Source: CAG-238 sp963601575 (GTDB taxonomy: Bacteria; Bacillota; Clostridia; Peptostreptococcales; Anaerovoracaceae). Taken from it: a stretch of DNA of 16,816 bases. Shown piece by piece: positions 1 to 6,503 of this stretch. Both the position numbers and the translations under genes were made by a program. Location of the stretch: assembly GCA_963601575.1 (NCBI GenBank), contig CAVCFO010000032.1, positions 1-16,816 of the forward strand, read 5' to 3'. Numbering within the stretch: the stretch's first letter is position 1; each line of letters opens with the position of its first letter. The notes beneath the pieces were generated by a model. That model searched no databases. It saw only the letters and a list, made by a program, of their open reading frames with translations, and had not been told where the DNA came from.

Positions 1-131
1 GCATTGTAGAGTTCTATCGCCCGCTTCGGCTCGGAAAATAGCAGGCAAAAGGTTGAATCCTTGTGATTTCGCAAAGGCTTTGCGCCCGCATGTGCCATCT
101 CATTCGCATTGCTTTCTTTGTTTGTACTCAT
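1..131 (-). CDS. Rpn-family nuclease/transposase-like protein, N-terminal fragment
   Basis: Reading the minus strand from an ATG at 131-129 gives an open frame of 43 codons that runs off the window edge. After a polar leader of about 20 residues comes LRNHKDSTFCLLFSEPK followed by RAIELYNA. This is the characteristic beginning of the Rpn (recombination-promoting nuclease, PD-(D/E)XK, 'putative transposase') proteins common in Clostridia. A GGAGG ribosome binding site lies at 143-139, seven bases before the start. Family members are DNA endonucleases that promote RecA-independent recombination and are often mistaken for transposases. The catalytic core would lie beyond the window, so its integrity cannot be judged. 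It is divergent from the CobW gene at 480. Family recognition rests on one short motif, but that motif is distinctive. Confidence 0.75.
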   Translation of the reverse strand, partial: MSTNKESNANEMAHAGAKPLRNHKDSTFCLLFSEPKRAIELYN

Positions 132-196
132 ACGTTTTCCTCCAAATATTATTATATTAGTCTCATTTTTGGTCAAATGAAAATATTTGTAATGTA

Positions 197-225
197 ACTA
201 TATAGCATATTGACGAAGAAAGCAA
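197..225 (-). promoter_or_regulatory. Candidate promoter of the Rpn-family gene
   Basis: On the minus strand TTGCTT (225-220) is separated by 17 bases from TATAGT (202-197). Transcription would start near 190 and give a leader of about 60 bases before the ATG at 131. A TATAAT also occurs closer to the gene (156-151), but its only good -35 (TTGACC, 176-171) is just 14 bases away. Hexamer quality is moderate. Confidence 0.35.
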
Positions 226-389
226 GAGTTTTTTATATTTTGTGTAAAAAATATAATATGGTGCCATGACCTTTTTCTCTTGCCTGAAACAAAATCTTTT
301 GCAGGAAACCTTTCGGAAATCATTTTGGGAAAGCCTTTTGGGAAACTCGCAAAATCTTTGCGAACCTGCTTTTAATTTTTTTTGCGCTG

Positions 390-408
390 TGGTATACTTT
401 ATGTATAC
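390..408 (+). promoter_or_regulatory. Extended -10 promoter overlapping a GTATAC dyad, upstream of the CobW gene
   Basis: TGGTATACT at 390-398 fits an extended -10 element (TG-N-TATACT); the -35 region is poor. A perfect inverted repeat GTATAC-TTTAT-GTATAC covers 392-408, overlapping the -10 and the expected start site near 405, where a repressor would block initiation. A metal-responsive regulator would suit the gene downstream, but the dyad does not match the Firmicutes Zur or Fur consensus that I know, so the regulator is unidentified. Confidence 0.45.
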
Positions 409-479
409 GTTCACGAGCCCTTTGCAAGCAAATTCAAGGCGGCGCGGGGAATTATTTTTAGAAAAGGAAGCGATAAATT

Positions 480-1754
480 ATGATTAAGGTTGACATTTTT
501 TCCGGTTTTTTGGGAGCCGGCAAGACCACTTTGATTAAGAAGCTCATCGAAGAAGCCTACAAGGGCGAAAAGGTGGTTCTTATAGAAAACGAGTTCGGGG
601 AAATCGGCATCGACGGCGGATTTCTCAAGGACGCAGGGGTTGAGATAAACGAAATGAATTCCGGCTGCATCTGCTGCAGTCTGGTGGGCGACTTCGGCAA
701 GGCACTGGAAAAGGTCATTGCGGAGTTTAGTCCGGACAGAATTTTGATTGAACCGTCGGGGGTAGGAAAACTCAGCGACATCATTCAGGCTGTGGAAGAT
801 CTGGACCTTGAGGAAGTTAAACTCAACGGATTTACCACCATCGTAGATGCGAAAAAAGTAAAGATTTACATGAAAAACTTTGGCGAATTTTACAACAACC
901 AGGTTGAACACGCAAGCTCCATTATCCTGAGCCACACCAAGGGCATGGACGAGGAAAAACTGAAGAAAGTCGTTGAAGTCCTGCGTCAGCACAATAAAAA
1001 TGCGACTATTATCACCACGGATTGGGACGCACTTTCGGGAGCGCAGATTTTGGCGGCAATGGAAAAACGCGATACAATAGAGGAAGCGCTGCACCATCTG
1101 GAAGAAGAACACGAGCACGAACACCATCACCATGACGATCATGACGACCACTGCGCACGCGATCACGACGATGATCACGACCACGACCACGAGCATGAAC
1201 ATCACGACCATGACGGCCATTGCTGCTGTGGGCACGATCACGACGATGACCACGACCACGACCATGAGCACCATCACGACCATGACGATCACGACCACTG
1301 CTGCTGCGCACGCGATCATGACCACGATCACGACCATGACGATCACGACCACTGCTGCTGCGGCCACGATCATGACCACGATCACGACGAAGACCACGAC
1401 CACGAACATGAACATCACCATCATGACCATGACGACCATTGCTGCTGCGGGCACGACCACGAGGGACACCACCATGCAGACGATGTATTTGAGAGCGTGG
1501 GAATCGAAACCCCGAAGAAATTTACAAAGGAAAAGATCGAGAAAGCATTGGAAGCCCTTGAGGACAAGGACGAATACGGCTTTATCTTGAGAGCAAAGGG
1601 CATCGTAGAGGGCGAGGACGGCCGGTGGATTCACTTCGACTATGTTCCGGGCGAGCCTGATGTAAGAACCGGCGCCGCGGGAGTTACAGGAAGACTTTGC
1701 GTAATCGGTGCCAAAATCGACAGAGAAAAGATACTTAAGCTTTTTGAAATTTAA
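480..1754 (+). CDS. CobW/P47K-family GTPase with long His/Asp/Cys metal-binding array (metallochaperone)
   Basis: The 424-residue product is a COG0523 GTPase, a family that delivers or allocates metals (Zn, Co, Ni) in the cytoplasm. Residues 9-17 form the Walker A motif GFLGAGKTT, ENEFGEIGID follows at 36-45, the family's metal motif CICC is at 63-66 and IEPSG at 90-94. The usual NKxD guanine-specificity motif is replaced by SHTKG near 151-155; I recall similar departures in clostridial members. Residues 211-332 are an unusually long His/Asp/Cys array. A CobW_C-type domain (GFILRAKG...) occupies roughly the last 90 residues. The start is supported by AAGGAAG at 464-470, nine bases before the ATG. 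It is followed after 47 bases by a second CobW-type GTPase, probably co-transcribed. The metal is not determinable; zinc is the commonest for the family. Confidence 0.92.
   Translation: MIKVDIFSGFLGAGKTTLIKKLIEEAYKGEKVVLIENEFGEIGIDGGFLKDAGVEINEMNSGCICCSLVGDFGKALEKVIAEFSPDRILIEPSGVGKLSDIIQAVEDLDLEEVKLNGFTTIVDAKKVKIYMKNFGEFYNNQVEHASSIILSHTKGMDEEKLKKVVEVLRQHNKNATIITTDWDALSGAQILAAMEKRDTIEEALHHLEEEHEHEHHHHDDHDDHCARDHDDDHDHDHEHEHHDHDGHCCCGHDHDDDHDHDHEHHHDHDDHDHCCCARDHDHDHDHDDHDHCCCGHDHDHDHDEDHDHEHEHHHHDHDDHCCCGHDHEGHHHADDVFESVGIETPKKFTKEKIEKALEALEDKDEYGFILRAKGIVEGEDGRWIHFDYVPGEPDVRTGAAGVTGRLCVIGAKIDREKILKLFEI
1110..1475 (+). repeat. His/Asp/Cys-coding repeat array inside the CobW-family gene
   Basis: A run of GAY and CAY codons encodes residues 211-332. 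Five cysteine nodes are spaced through it: one HCAR, then HCCCG, HCCCAR, HCCCG and HCCCG, each flanked by alternating His-Asp dipeptides. The DNA is internally repetitive, with units such as CACGACCACTGCTGCTGC recurring near 1287 and 1343. Copy number is therefore likely to vary between strains by slippage or recombination. The protein segment should be disordered until it binds metal and could hold many ions. Confidence 0.9.
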
Positions 1755-1764
1755 CGCCAAAATC

Positions 1765-1784
1765 GCAAATACAAGCAAATACAA
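1765..1784 (+). repeat. Tandem 10-bp duplication in the CobW-CobW spacer
   Basis: GCAAATACAA occurs twice back to back (1765-1774 and 1775-1784), just before the GAGGAG ribosome binding site of the next gene. The copies are identical. Confidence 0.85.
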
Positions 1785-1801
1785 TACGAGGAGAAAACAA
1801 A

Positions 1802-2755
1802 ATGACAAAGCCAAAGGAAATACCGGTTTATCTATTCACCGGATTTTTGGAATCAGGCAAAACTACATTTATACAGGAAACTTTGGAAGACCCTGCCTTT
1901 AACGAGGGGCAAAAGACACTGCTTCTGGTCTGCGAGGAGGGCGAAATCGAGTATTCACCGATAAAATTCGCATCCTCAAACGTAAAAATCGAAACGGTTG
2001 AGGACGAAGAAGAACTTACCGGAGAATTTTTGCAAAAACTCCAGAAAGAAATCGGATTCGAGAGAGTTGTCTGCGAATACAACGGCATGTGGTCGCTTGA
2101 CAGCCTTTACAGCAGTATGCCGGAGGGTTGGACGGTTTATCAGGAAATGAGCTTCGCGGACGCCAGAACCTACATCACATACAATCAAAATATGCGAAAT
2201 CTCACGGTGGACAAGCTGAAATCCACGGAAACCATAGTTTTCAAGCATTTCACCCAGGCGATGGACAAGATGGCATTCCACAAGATCGTAAGGGCAATCA
2301 ACCGCCGCTGCGACATCATTTACGAATACGGCCCGAACAATATCGAAATCGACAATATCGAAGACCCGCTGCCATTCGACATCAACGCCGACATCATCGA
2401 AATCGACGACAAGGACTACGCGATGTGGTATGCCGATATGAACGACGAAGAAGCAAAATATTATGGCAAAACCGTAAAATTCAAGGGCAGAAGCCTTCTG
2501 GGAGGCGGGCTGAAAGACGACGAATTTGTTATCGGACGCCACATAATGACCTGCTGCGCAGCGGACATTCAGTTCGGCGGTTTGGTTGCAAAATACGACA
2601 AATCCCAGACCTTGCAGCACGGCGGATGGGTGGAAATGACCGCAAAAATTCAGCGTGAGTATAACGATATGTACCAGAGCGAAGGCCCGGTTTACCATGT
2701 GATCGAGCTAAAAAAGACCACGCCGCCTGCGGAAGAAGTCGCAACCTTTTATTAA
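1802..2755 (+). CDS. CobW-type GTPase fused to a TIGR03943/DUF1980-like C-terminal domain
   Basis: The 317-residue protein begins with a CobW-like P-loop, GFLESGKTT (residues 14-22). It lacks the family's CxCC metal motif, and the usual ENEFGE and IEPSG stretches are replaced by CEEGEIE and VCEYNG. A C-terminal segment from about residue 220 reads KGRSLLGGGLKDDEFVIGRH, then MTCCAAD (Cys251, Cys252) and GGWVEM. This matches my recollection of TIGR03943/DUF1980 (YcgQ-type) proteins, which accompany DUF318-type permeases and often sit next to CobW GTPases. The likely role is metal-dependent regulation or transfer in partnership with the preceding GTPase. No permease gene is visible here. The start has GAGGAG eight to ten bases upstream. 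Fold assignment of the N-terminus is confident; nucleotide hydrolysis is less certain because of the altered motifs. Confidence 0.8.
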   Translation: MTKPKEIPVYLFTGFLESGKTTFIQETLEDPAFNEGQKTLLLVCEEGEIEYSPIKFASSNVKIETVEDEEELTGEFLQKLQKEIGFERVVCEYNGMWSLDSLYSSMPEGWTVYQEMSFADARTYITYNQNMRNLTVDKLKSTETIVFKHFTQAMDKMAFHKIVRAINRRCDIIYEYGPNNIEIDNIEDPLPFDINADIIEIDDKDYAMWYADMNDEEAKYYGKTVKFKGRSLLGGGLKDDEFVIGRHIMTCCAADIQFGGLVAKYDKSQTLQHGGWVEMTAKIQREYNDMYQSEGPVYHVIELKKTTPPAEEVATFY

Positions 2756-2773
2756 GATTCCAAAGCAAATATA

Positions 2774-2815
2774 AGAACAAATATCAGACTATTAAGACTT
2801 CAGAACAAATGTCAG
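2774..2815 (+). repeat. Direct repeat in the spacer before the phosphoketolase gene
   Basis: AGAACAAATATCAG (2774-2787) and AGAACAAATGTCAG (2802-2815) match at 13 of 14 positions with a 28-base period. Further degraded copies (AAGTGTCAGAATAA) follow. The 104-base spacer is A-rich and shows no promoter or terminator. Confidence 0.7.
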
Positions 2816-2859
2816 GATAAGTGTCAGAATAAATAACAGGAAACAACGGGAGGTACGCT

Positions 2860-5208
2860 ATGACGGTTACAAAAGAGTATCTGCAAAAGATGGACGCCTA
2901 CTTTCGCGCCGCAAATTATCTGTCGGCAGCCCAGCTTTATCTGCTGGACAATCCGCTTCTCAGGCAGCCGCTAAAGAGGGAACATATCAAGAAAAAAATC
3001 GTCGGACACTGGGGAACGGTGCCGGGGCAAAATTTTGTCTATGTGCATCTCAATCGCCTCATCAAAGAATACGGTTTGGACATGATTTACCTGTCAGGCC
3101 CCGGACACGGCGGCAACTTTTTCGTTGCAAACGCATACCTCGAAGGAACATATAGCGAGGTTTATCCGAACGTGGGGCAGGACGAAGAAGGACTCAAACG
3201 CCTTTGCAAGCAGTTCTCATTTCCGGGAGGAATTTCAAGCCATGTAGCGCCGGAAACTCCCGGCTCCATAAACGAAGGCGGCGAGCTTGGATATTCCCTT
3301 GCGCACGCTTTCGGAGCGGTCTTTGACAATCCGGATCTTATCGCAACCTGTGTCGTGGGAGACGGCGAGGCAGAGACAGGACCACTTGCAACCGCTTGGC
3401 ATTCAAACAAATTCCTCAGCGCAAAAAACGACGGGGCGGTGCTTCCGATCCTGCATCTTAACGGCTACAAAATCAGCAATCCCACCGTATTTGCGCGAAT
3501 TTCAAAAGAAGAAAGAGAGTGGTTCTTCAAGGGCTGCGGCTGGAATCCATATTTTGTCAGCGGTAGCGACCCGATGCAAATGCACGAAAAGATGGCAAAA
3601 ACCCTTGACCGCTGCATCGCAGAAATCAAGGAAAATCAAAGGAAAGCAAGAGAAGATGGAGTGACTGATCGCCCGATTTGGCCTATGATTATCCTCGAAA
3701 CCCCAAAGGGCTGGACGGGGCCTAAGACTATTGACGGAAACAAGATAGAGGGGACATTCAGAGCGCACCAGGTTCCGATTTCCATGGAAAAAGAGGAACA
3801 CCTCAAAGAACTCGAAAAATGGCTGAGAAGCTATAGACCCGAGGAACTTTTCGGAGACGACTACCGGCTACTGCCCGAGCTTCGGGAGCTTGCCCCGACG
3901 GGAGATGCCAGAATGAGCGCAAATCCACATACAAACGGCGGGAGGCTCCTCCGCGACCTCAGAACACCTGATTTCAAGGACTATGCGGTGGAAGTTCCAT
4001 ATCCCGGCAGCGTCAAGGCACAGGACATGATGGAGCTTGGGGGCTATGTTCGGGACATATTTAAGCTAAACAAAGAAAGCAAAAATTTCCGGATTTTCGG
4101 GCCGGACGAAGCAAAATCCAACAGGCTTTACAAGGCATTCGAGGTGGAAAAGCGGGACTTCCAAGGCGAGATTTATGGCTTTGACGAGGATCTTTCCCAT
4201 GAGGGCAGGATCATGGACTCCTACCTCAGCGAGCATATGTGCGAGGGCTGGCTGGAGGGCTACCTTCTGACAGGCAGACACGGATTTTTCGCAAGCTACG
4301 AGTCATTTATCCGGGTTGTGGACTCCATGGTTTCCCAGCACGCAAAATGGCTCAAGGTCTGCAACCAGCTGCCTTGGCGTCAGAAAATCGCATCGCTCAA
4401 TCTTATATTGACATCGAACGTATGGCAGCAGGATCACAACGGCTTCACCCATCAGGATCCGGGGATGCTCGACCATGTGGCAAACAAAAAGGCGGACGTG
4501 GTCAGAATGTACCTGCCGCCGGACGCAAACTGCCTGCTTTCGTGCTTTGACCATTGCATAAAGAGCAAGAACTATGTAAACATAATCGTAGCTTCCAAGC
4601 ATCCGAGCCGTCAGTGGCTCACCATGGAGCAGGCACTTATCCACTGCACCCAGGGGATCGGGATCTGGGACTGGGCAAGCAGCGACGCGGGGCAGGAACC
4701 GGACCTTGTGATGGCTTGCTGCGGAGACACTCCGACGCTTGAGGCTTTGGCTGCGGTAACGATTCTAAAAGAACACCTGCCGGAGCTTAAAATCCGCTTT
4801 ATAAACGTTGTGGATCTCATGAAGATGGAGTCCCACGAAAATCACCCTCACGGGCTTACGGACGAGGAATTTGACGCGCTGTTTACAAAGGATAAACCGG
4901 TAGTTTTCGCTTTCCACGGCTATCCGAAGCTCATTCACGAGCTGACCCATGGTAGGCATAACGAGCAAAACTTCTTTGTTCACGGCTACCTCGAAGAAGG
5001 GACGATTACCACGGCATTCGACATGCGGGTGCAAAATCACATCGACAGGTTCAGCCTCGTCAAGGAGGCGCTCAGCCGCCTGCCGCAGCTTGGAAACAAG
5101 GCGGGGCACCTTACCCAGCAGATGAACGACATTTTGGTAAAACACAAGAACTATATCGCACAGTACGGGCAGGATATTCCTGAGGTACTTGACTGGGAAT
5201 GGAAATAA
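2860..5208 (+). CDS. xfp: Phosphoketolase (xylulose-5-phosphate/fructose-6-phosphate)
   Basis: The 782-residue protein is a full-length thiamine-diphosphate-dependent phosphoketolase. It cleaves xylulose 5-phosphate, and often fructose 6-phosphate, with phosphate to acetyl phosphate plus glyceraldehyde 3-phosphate or erythrose 4-phosphate in the cytoplasm. Visible signature motifs are GHWG (49-52), SGPGHGG (79-85), SSHVAPETPGSINEGGELGY (126-145) and the ThDP/Mg motif GDGEAETGP (167-175). LSEHMCEGWLEGY follows near 456-470 and should carry the catalytic glutamate region. QDHNGFTHQDPG then appears in the central domain, and a C-terminal transketolase-like domain ends in VLDWEWK. The length is normal for the family. 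GGGAGG lies seven bases before the ATG. It follows the metal GTPases and precedes an aldo/keto reductase in the same direction. Substrate preference cannot be read from sequence. Confidence 0.97.
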   Translation: MTVTKEYLQKMDAYFRAANYLSAAQLYLLDNPLLRQPLKREHIKKKIVGHWGTVPGQNFVYVHLNRLIKEYGLDMIYLSGPGHGGNFFVANAYLEGTYSEVYPNVGQDEEGLKRLCKQFSFPGGISSHVAPETPGSINEGGELGYSLAHAFGAVFDNPDLIATCVVGDGEAETGPLATAWHSNKFLSAKNDGAVLPILHLNGYKISNPTVFARISKEEREWFFKGCGWNPYFVSGSDPMQMHEKMAKTLDRCIAEIKENQRKAREDGVTDRPIWPMIILETPKGWTGPKTIDGNKIEGTFRAHQVPISMEKEEHLKELEKWLRSYRPEELFGDDYRLLPELRELAPTGDARMSANPHTNGGRLLRDLRTPDFKDYAVEVPYPGSVKAQDMMELGGYVRDIFKLNKESKNFRIFGPDEAKSNRLYKAFEVEKRDFQGEIYGFDEDLSHEGRIMDSYLSEHMCEGWLEGYLLTGRHGFFASYESFIRVVDSMVSQHAKWLKVCNQLPWRQKIASLNLILTSNVWQQDHNGFTHQDPGMLDHVANKKADVVRMYLPPDANCLLSCFDHCIKSKNYVNIIVASKHPSRQWLTMEQALIHCTQGIGIWDWASSDAGQEPDLVMACCGDTPTLEALAAVTILKEHLPELKIRFINVVDLMKMESHENHPHGLTDEEFDALFTKDKPVVFAFHGYPKLIHELTHGRHNEQNFFVHGYLEEGTITTAFDMRVQNHIDRFSLVKEALSRLPQLGNKAGHLTQQMNDILVKHKNYIAQYGQDIPEVLDWEWK

Positions 5209-5231
5209 AAAAGAAATAAGAAAAGAAGTAG

Positions 5232-5258
5232 TAAAAGAAATAAAAGAAATAAAAGAAA
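5232..5258 (+). repeat. Tandem TAAAAGAAA repeats before the aldo/keto reductase gene
   Basis: Three exact 9-bp copies (5232-5240, 5241-5249, 5250-5258) lie within a 92-base, almost pure A/G spacer between the phosphoketolase stop and the next gene. The spacer should be unstructured in RNA. No terminator or clear promoter is seen. Confidence 0.85.
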
Positions 5259-5300
5259 AAATAAAAAAATAACCAAAGAAATAGGAAAAGGAAGAAAAGC

Positions 5301-6395
5301 ATGATTTATACAGACTTCAAAGGCGAAAAGATTTCTCAGCTTGGCTTCGGAACCATGAGGCTTCCGGTTACAAACGGCATAAACAGGGATATTGACCAGG
5401 AGCGGGCCCTTGATATGGTGGACTATGCGTACAATCACGGCATAAACTACTTCGATACGGCATGGGGCTACCACGAGGGAAATGCAGAAACCGTGATGGG
5501 AAAGGCCCTCAGCCGCTACCCAAGAGAAAGCTTCAATTTAACCACAAAATTTCCGGGCTACGACCGAAACAATTTCCCAAAAGCAAAGGAGATCTTCGCA
5601 AAGCAGCTTGAAAAATTGCAGACCGAATATTTCGACTTTTATCTTTTCCACAATGTTTGCGAATACAATATCGAAAATTATCTAAATCCTGAGTTTGGAG
5701 TCAAGGAATACCTCGTTTCTGAGAAAGAGGCGGGCAGAATCCGTCACCTTGGCTATTCGGATCACGGCGGAATCGAATGCTTCAAACGCTTTCTGGACGC
5801 CTACGGGGATGTGGTGGAATTTTGCCAGATTCAGCTTAACTGGCTGGACTGGGACTTCCAAGAAGCAAAGGAAAAGGTAAGAATCCTAAACGAAAAGAAC
5901 ATTCCTATAATCGTCATGGAACCGCTGAGAGGCGGCACCCTGATAGAACCTGCGGGAGGCGCAGAGAAGTGCTTTCGTTTCCTGCAAAGCGTTCCGGGAA
6001 TCGTGACGATACTGTCGGGAATGTCAAGCAGGGAGCAGCTCGAAGATAATATCAGGATTTTCCGGACAAACGAGCCAATGGGAGAAGCGGAGCGCGAGGC
6101 TTTGCTCGAAAAGGCGAAAAAAATGACAAAGGGCGTGCCTTGCACCGCCTGCAGATATTGCACTACCTATTGCCCGAAAGGAATCGACATTCCATATATG
6201 CTGAACCAATATAATCAGATAACATTTAATCCTGAGAGCCTTGCATGGTACACAAGCATGGCAATCGGCGGGGTGGAAAAGGGCAAAAAGCCTTGGGACT
6301 GCGTATCCTGCGGCTCCTGCAAAACCGTTTGCCCGCAGCAGATCGATATTCCGGGCTATTTAGCAAAACTCTCCGCCAAGCTCAAAGAAGCCTAA
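5301..6395 (+). CDS. Aldo/keto reductase with C-terminal 4Fe-4S ferredoxin motifs
   Basis: The 364-residue protein has an AKR TIM barrel with the complete catalytic tetrad Asp52, Tyr57, Lys83 and His117 (in FDTAWGY, TTKFPG and LFHN). The C-terminal part carries two CxxCxxCxxxCP motifs: Cys281/284/287/291 and Cys334/337/340/344, each followed by a Pro. These should bind two [4Fe-4S] clusters. This fused arrangement is widespread in anaerobes and is usually annotated 'aldo/keto reductase, ferredoxin-like'. It is thought to couple carbonyl reduction to ferredoxin or other low-potential carriers, but the physiological substrate is generally unknown. The start is preceded by AGGAAAAGGAAG. It sits 92 bases after the phosphoketolase gene with no terminator between them, so co-transcription is plausible. 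Confidence 0.92.
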   Translation: MIYTDFKGEKISQLGFGTMRLPVTNGINRDIDQERALDMVDYAYNHGINYFDTAWGYHEGNAETVMGKALSRYPRESFNLTTKFPGYDRNNFPKAKEIFAKQLEKLQTEYFDFYLFHNVCEYNIENYLNPEFGVKEYLVSEKEAGRIRHLGYSDHGGIECFKRFLDAYGDVVEFCQIQLNWLDWDFQEAKEKVRILNEKNIPIIVMEPLRGGTLIEPAGGAEKCFRFLQSVPGIVTILSGMSSREQLEDNIRIFRTNEPMGEAEREALLEKAKKMTKGVPCTACRYCTTYCPKGIDIPYMLNQYNQITFNPESLAWYTSMAIGGVEKGKKPWDCVSCGSCKTVCPQQIDIPGYLAKLSAKLKEA

Positions 6396-6482
6396 AAAAA
6401 GCGTAGAAGAAGTGGAGAAGAAGCCTAAAAGAAGCGTAGAAGCGCAAACGAAGCGTAAAGCAAGCGCAGAACAAGCGCAGAA
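6387..6482 (+). repeat. Direct and tandem duplications around the reductase stop codon and spacer
   Basis: A 23-base segment at 6387-6409, covering the last codons and stop of the reductase gene, recurs at 6420-6442 with one mismatch. Farther along CAAGCGCAGAA is exactly duplicated in tandem (6461-6471, 6472-6482), just before the AAAGGAGGG ribosome binding site of the sensor gene. The 108-base spacer is purine-rich and shows no promoter or terminator. Confidence 0.85.
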
Positions 6483-6503
6483 TATCAAAGGAGGGAAAGC
6501 CCC

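Larger units (their letters stand above)
132..479. other. Divergent intergenic region between the Rpn-family and CobW genes
   Basis: This 348-base region has no convincing gene. It holds the candidate minus-strand promoter at 197-225. It also has a possible plus-strand promoter, TTGACG (210-215) with TATATT (234-239) at 18-base spacing. An AT-rich dyad TATATTTT/AAAATATA lies around 234-255. The stretch 301-383 contains repeated GGAAA units, a perfect 7-bp hairpin at 347-363 (TCGCAAA, loop ATC), an outer GCAGG/CCTGC pairing (301-305 with 365-369) and then a T-rich run at 370-383. That last arrangement looks like the end of a transcript or an attenuator ahead of the CobW gene. Confidence 0.4.

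Noticed and set aside
392..408. Zur or Fur box upstream of the CobW gene
   Set aside because: The dyad GTATAC-TTTAT-GTATAC does not fit either consensus as I know them, so it is reported only as an unidentified operator candidate.
163..414. Small minus-strand frame (83 codons, with an internal ATG near 267) in the first intergenic region
   Set aside because: Its ribosome binding site is weak and its composition is that of AT-rich noncoding DNA. It also overlaps promoter-like elements and reads into the T-rich structured region.
411..1814. 467-codon open frame on the minus strand opposite the CobW gene
   Set aside because: It arises from the GAY/CAY codon repeats, whose complement (RTG/RTC) lacks stops and encodes a Val/Met-rich string. 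It has no ribosome binding site and is antisense to a clear GTPase.
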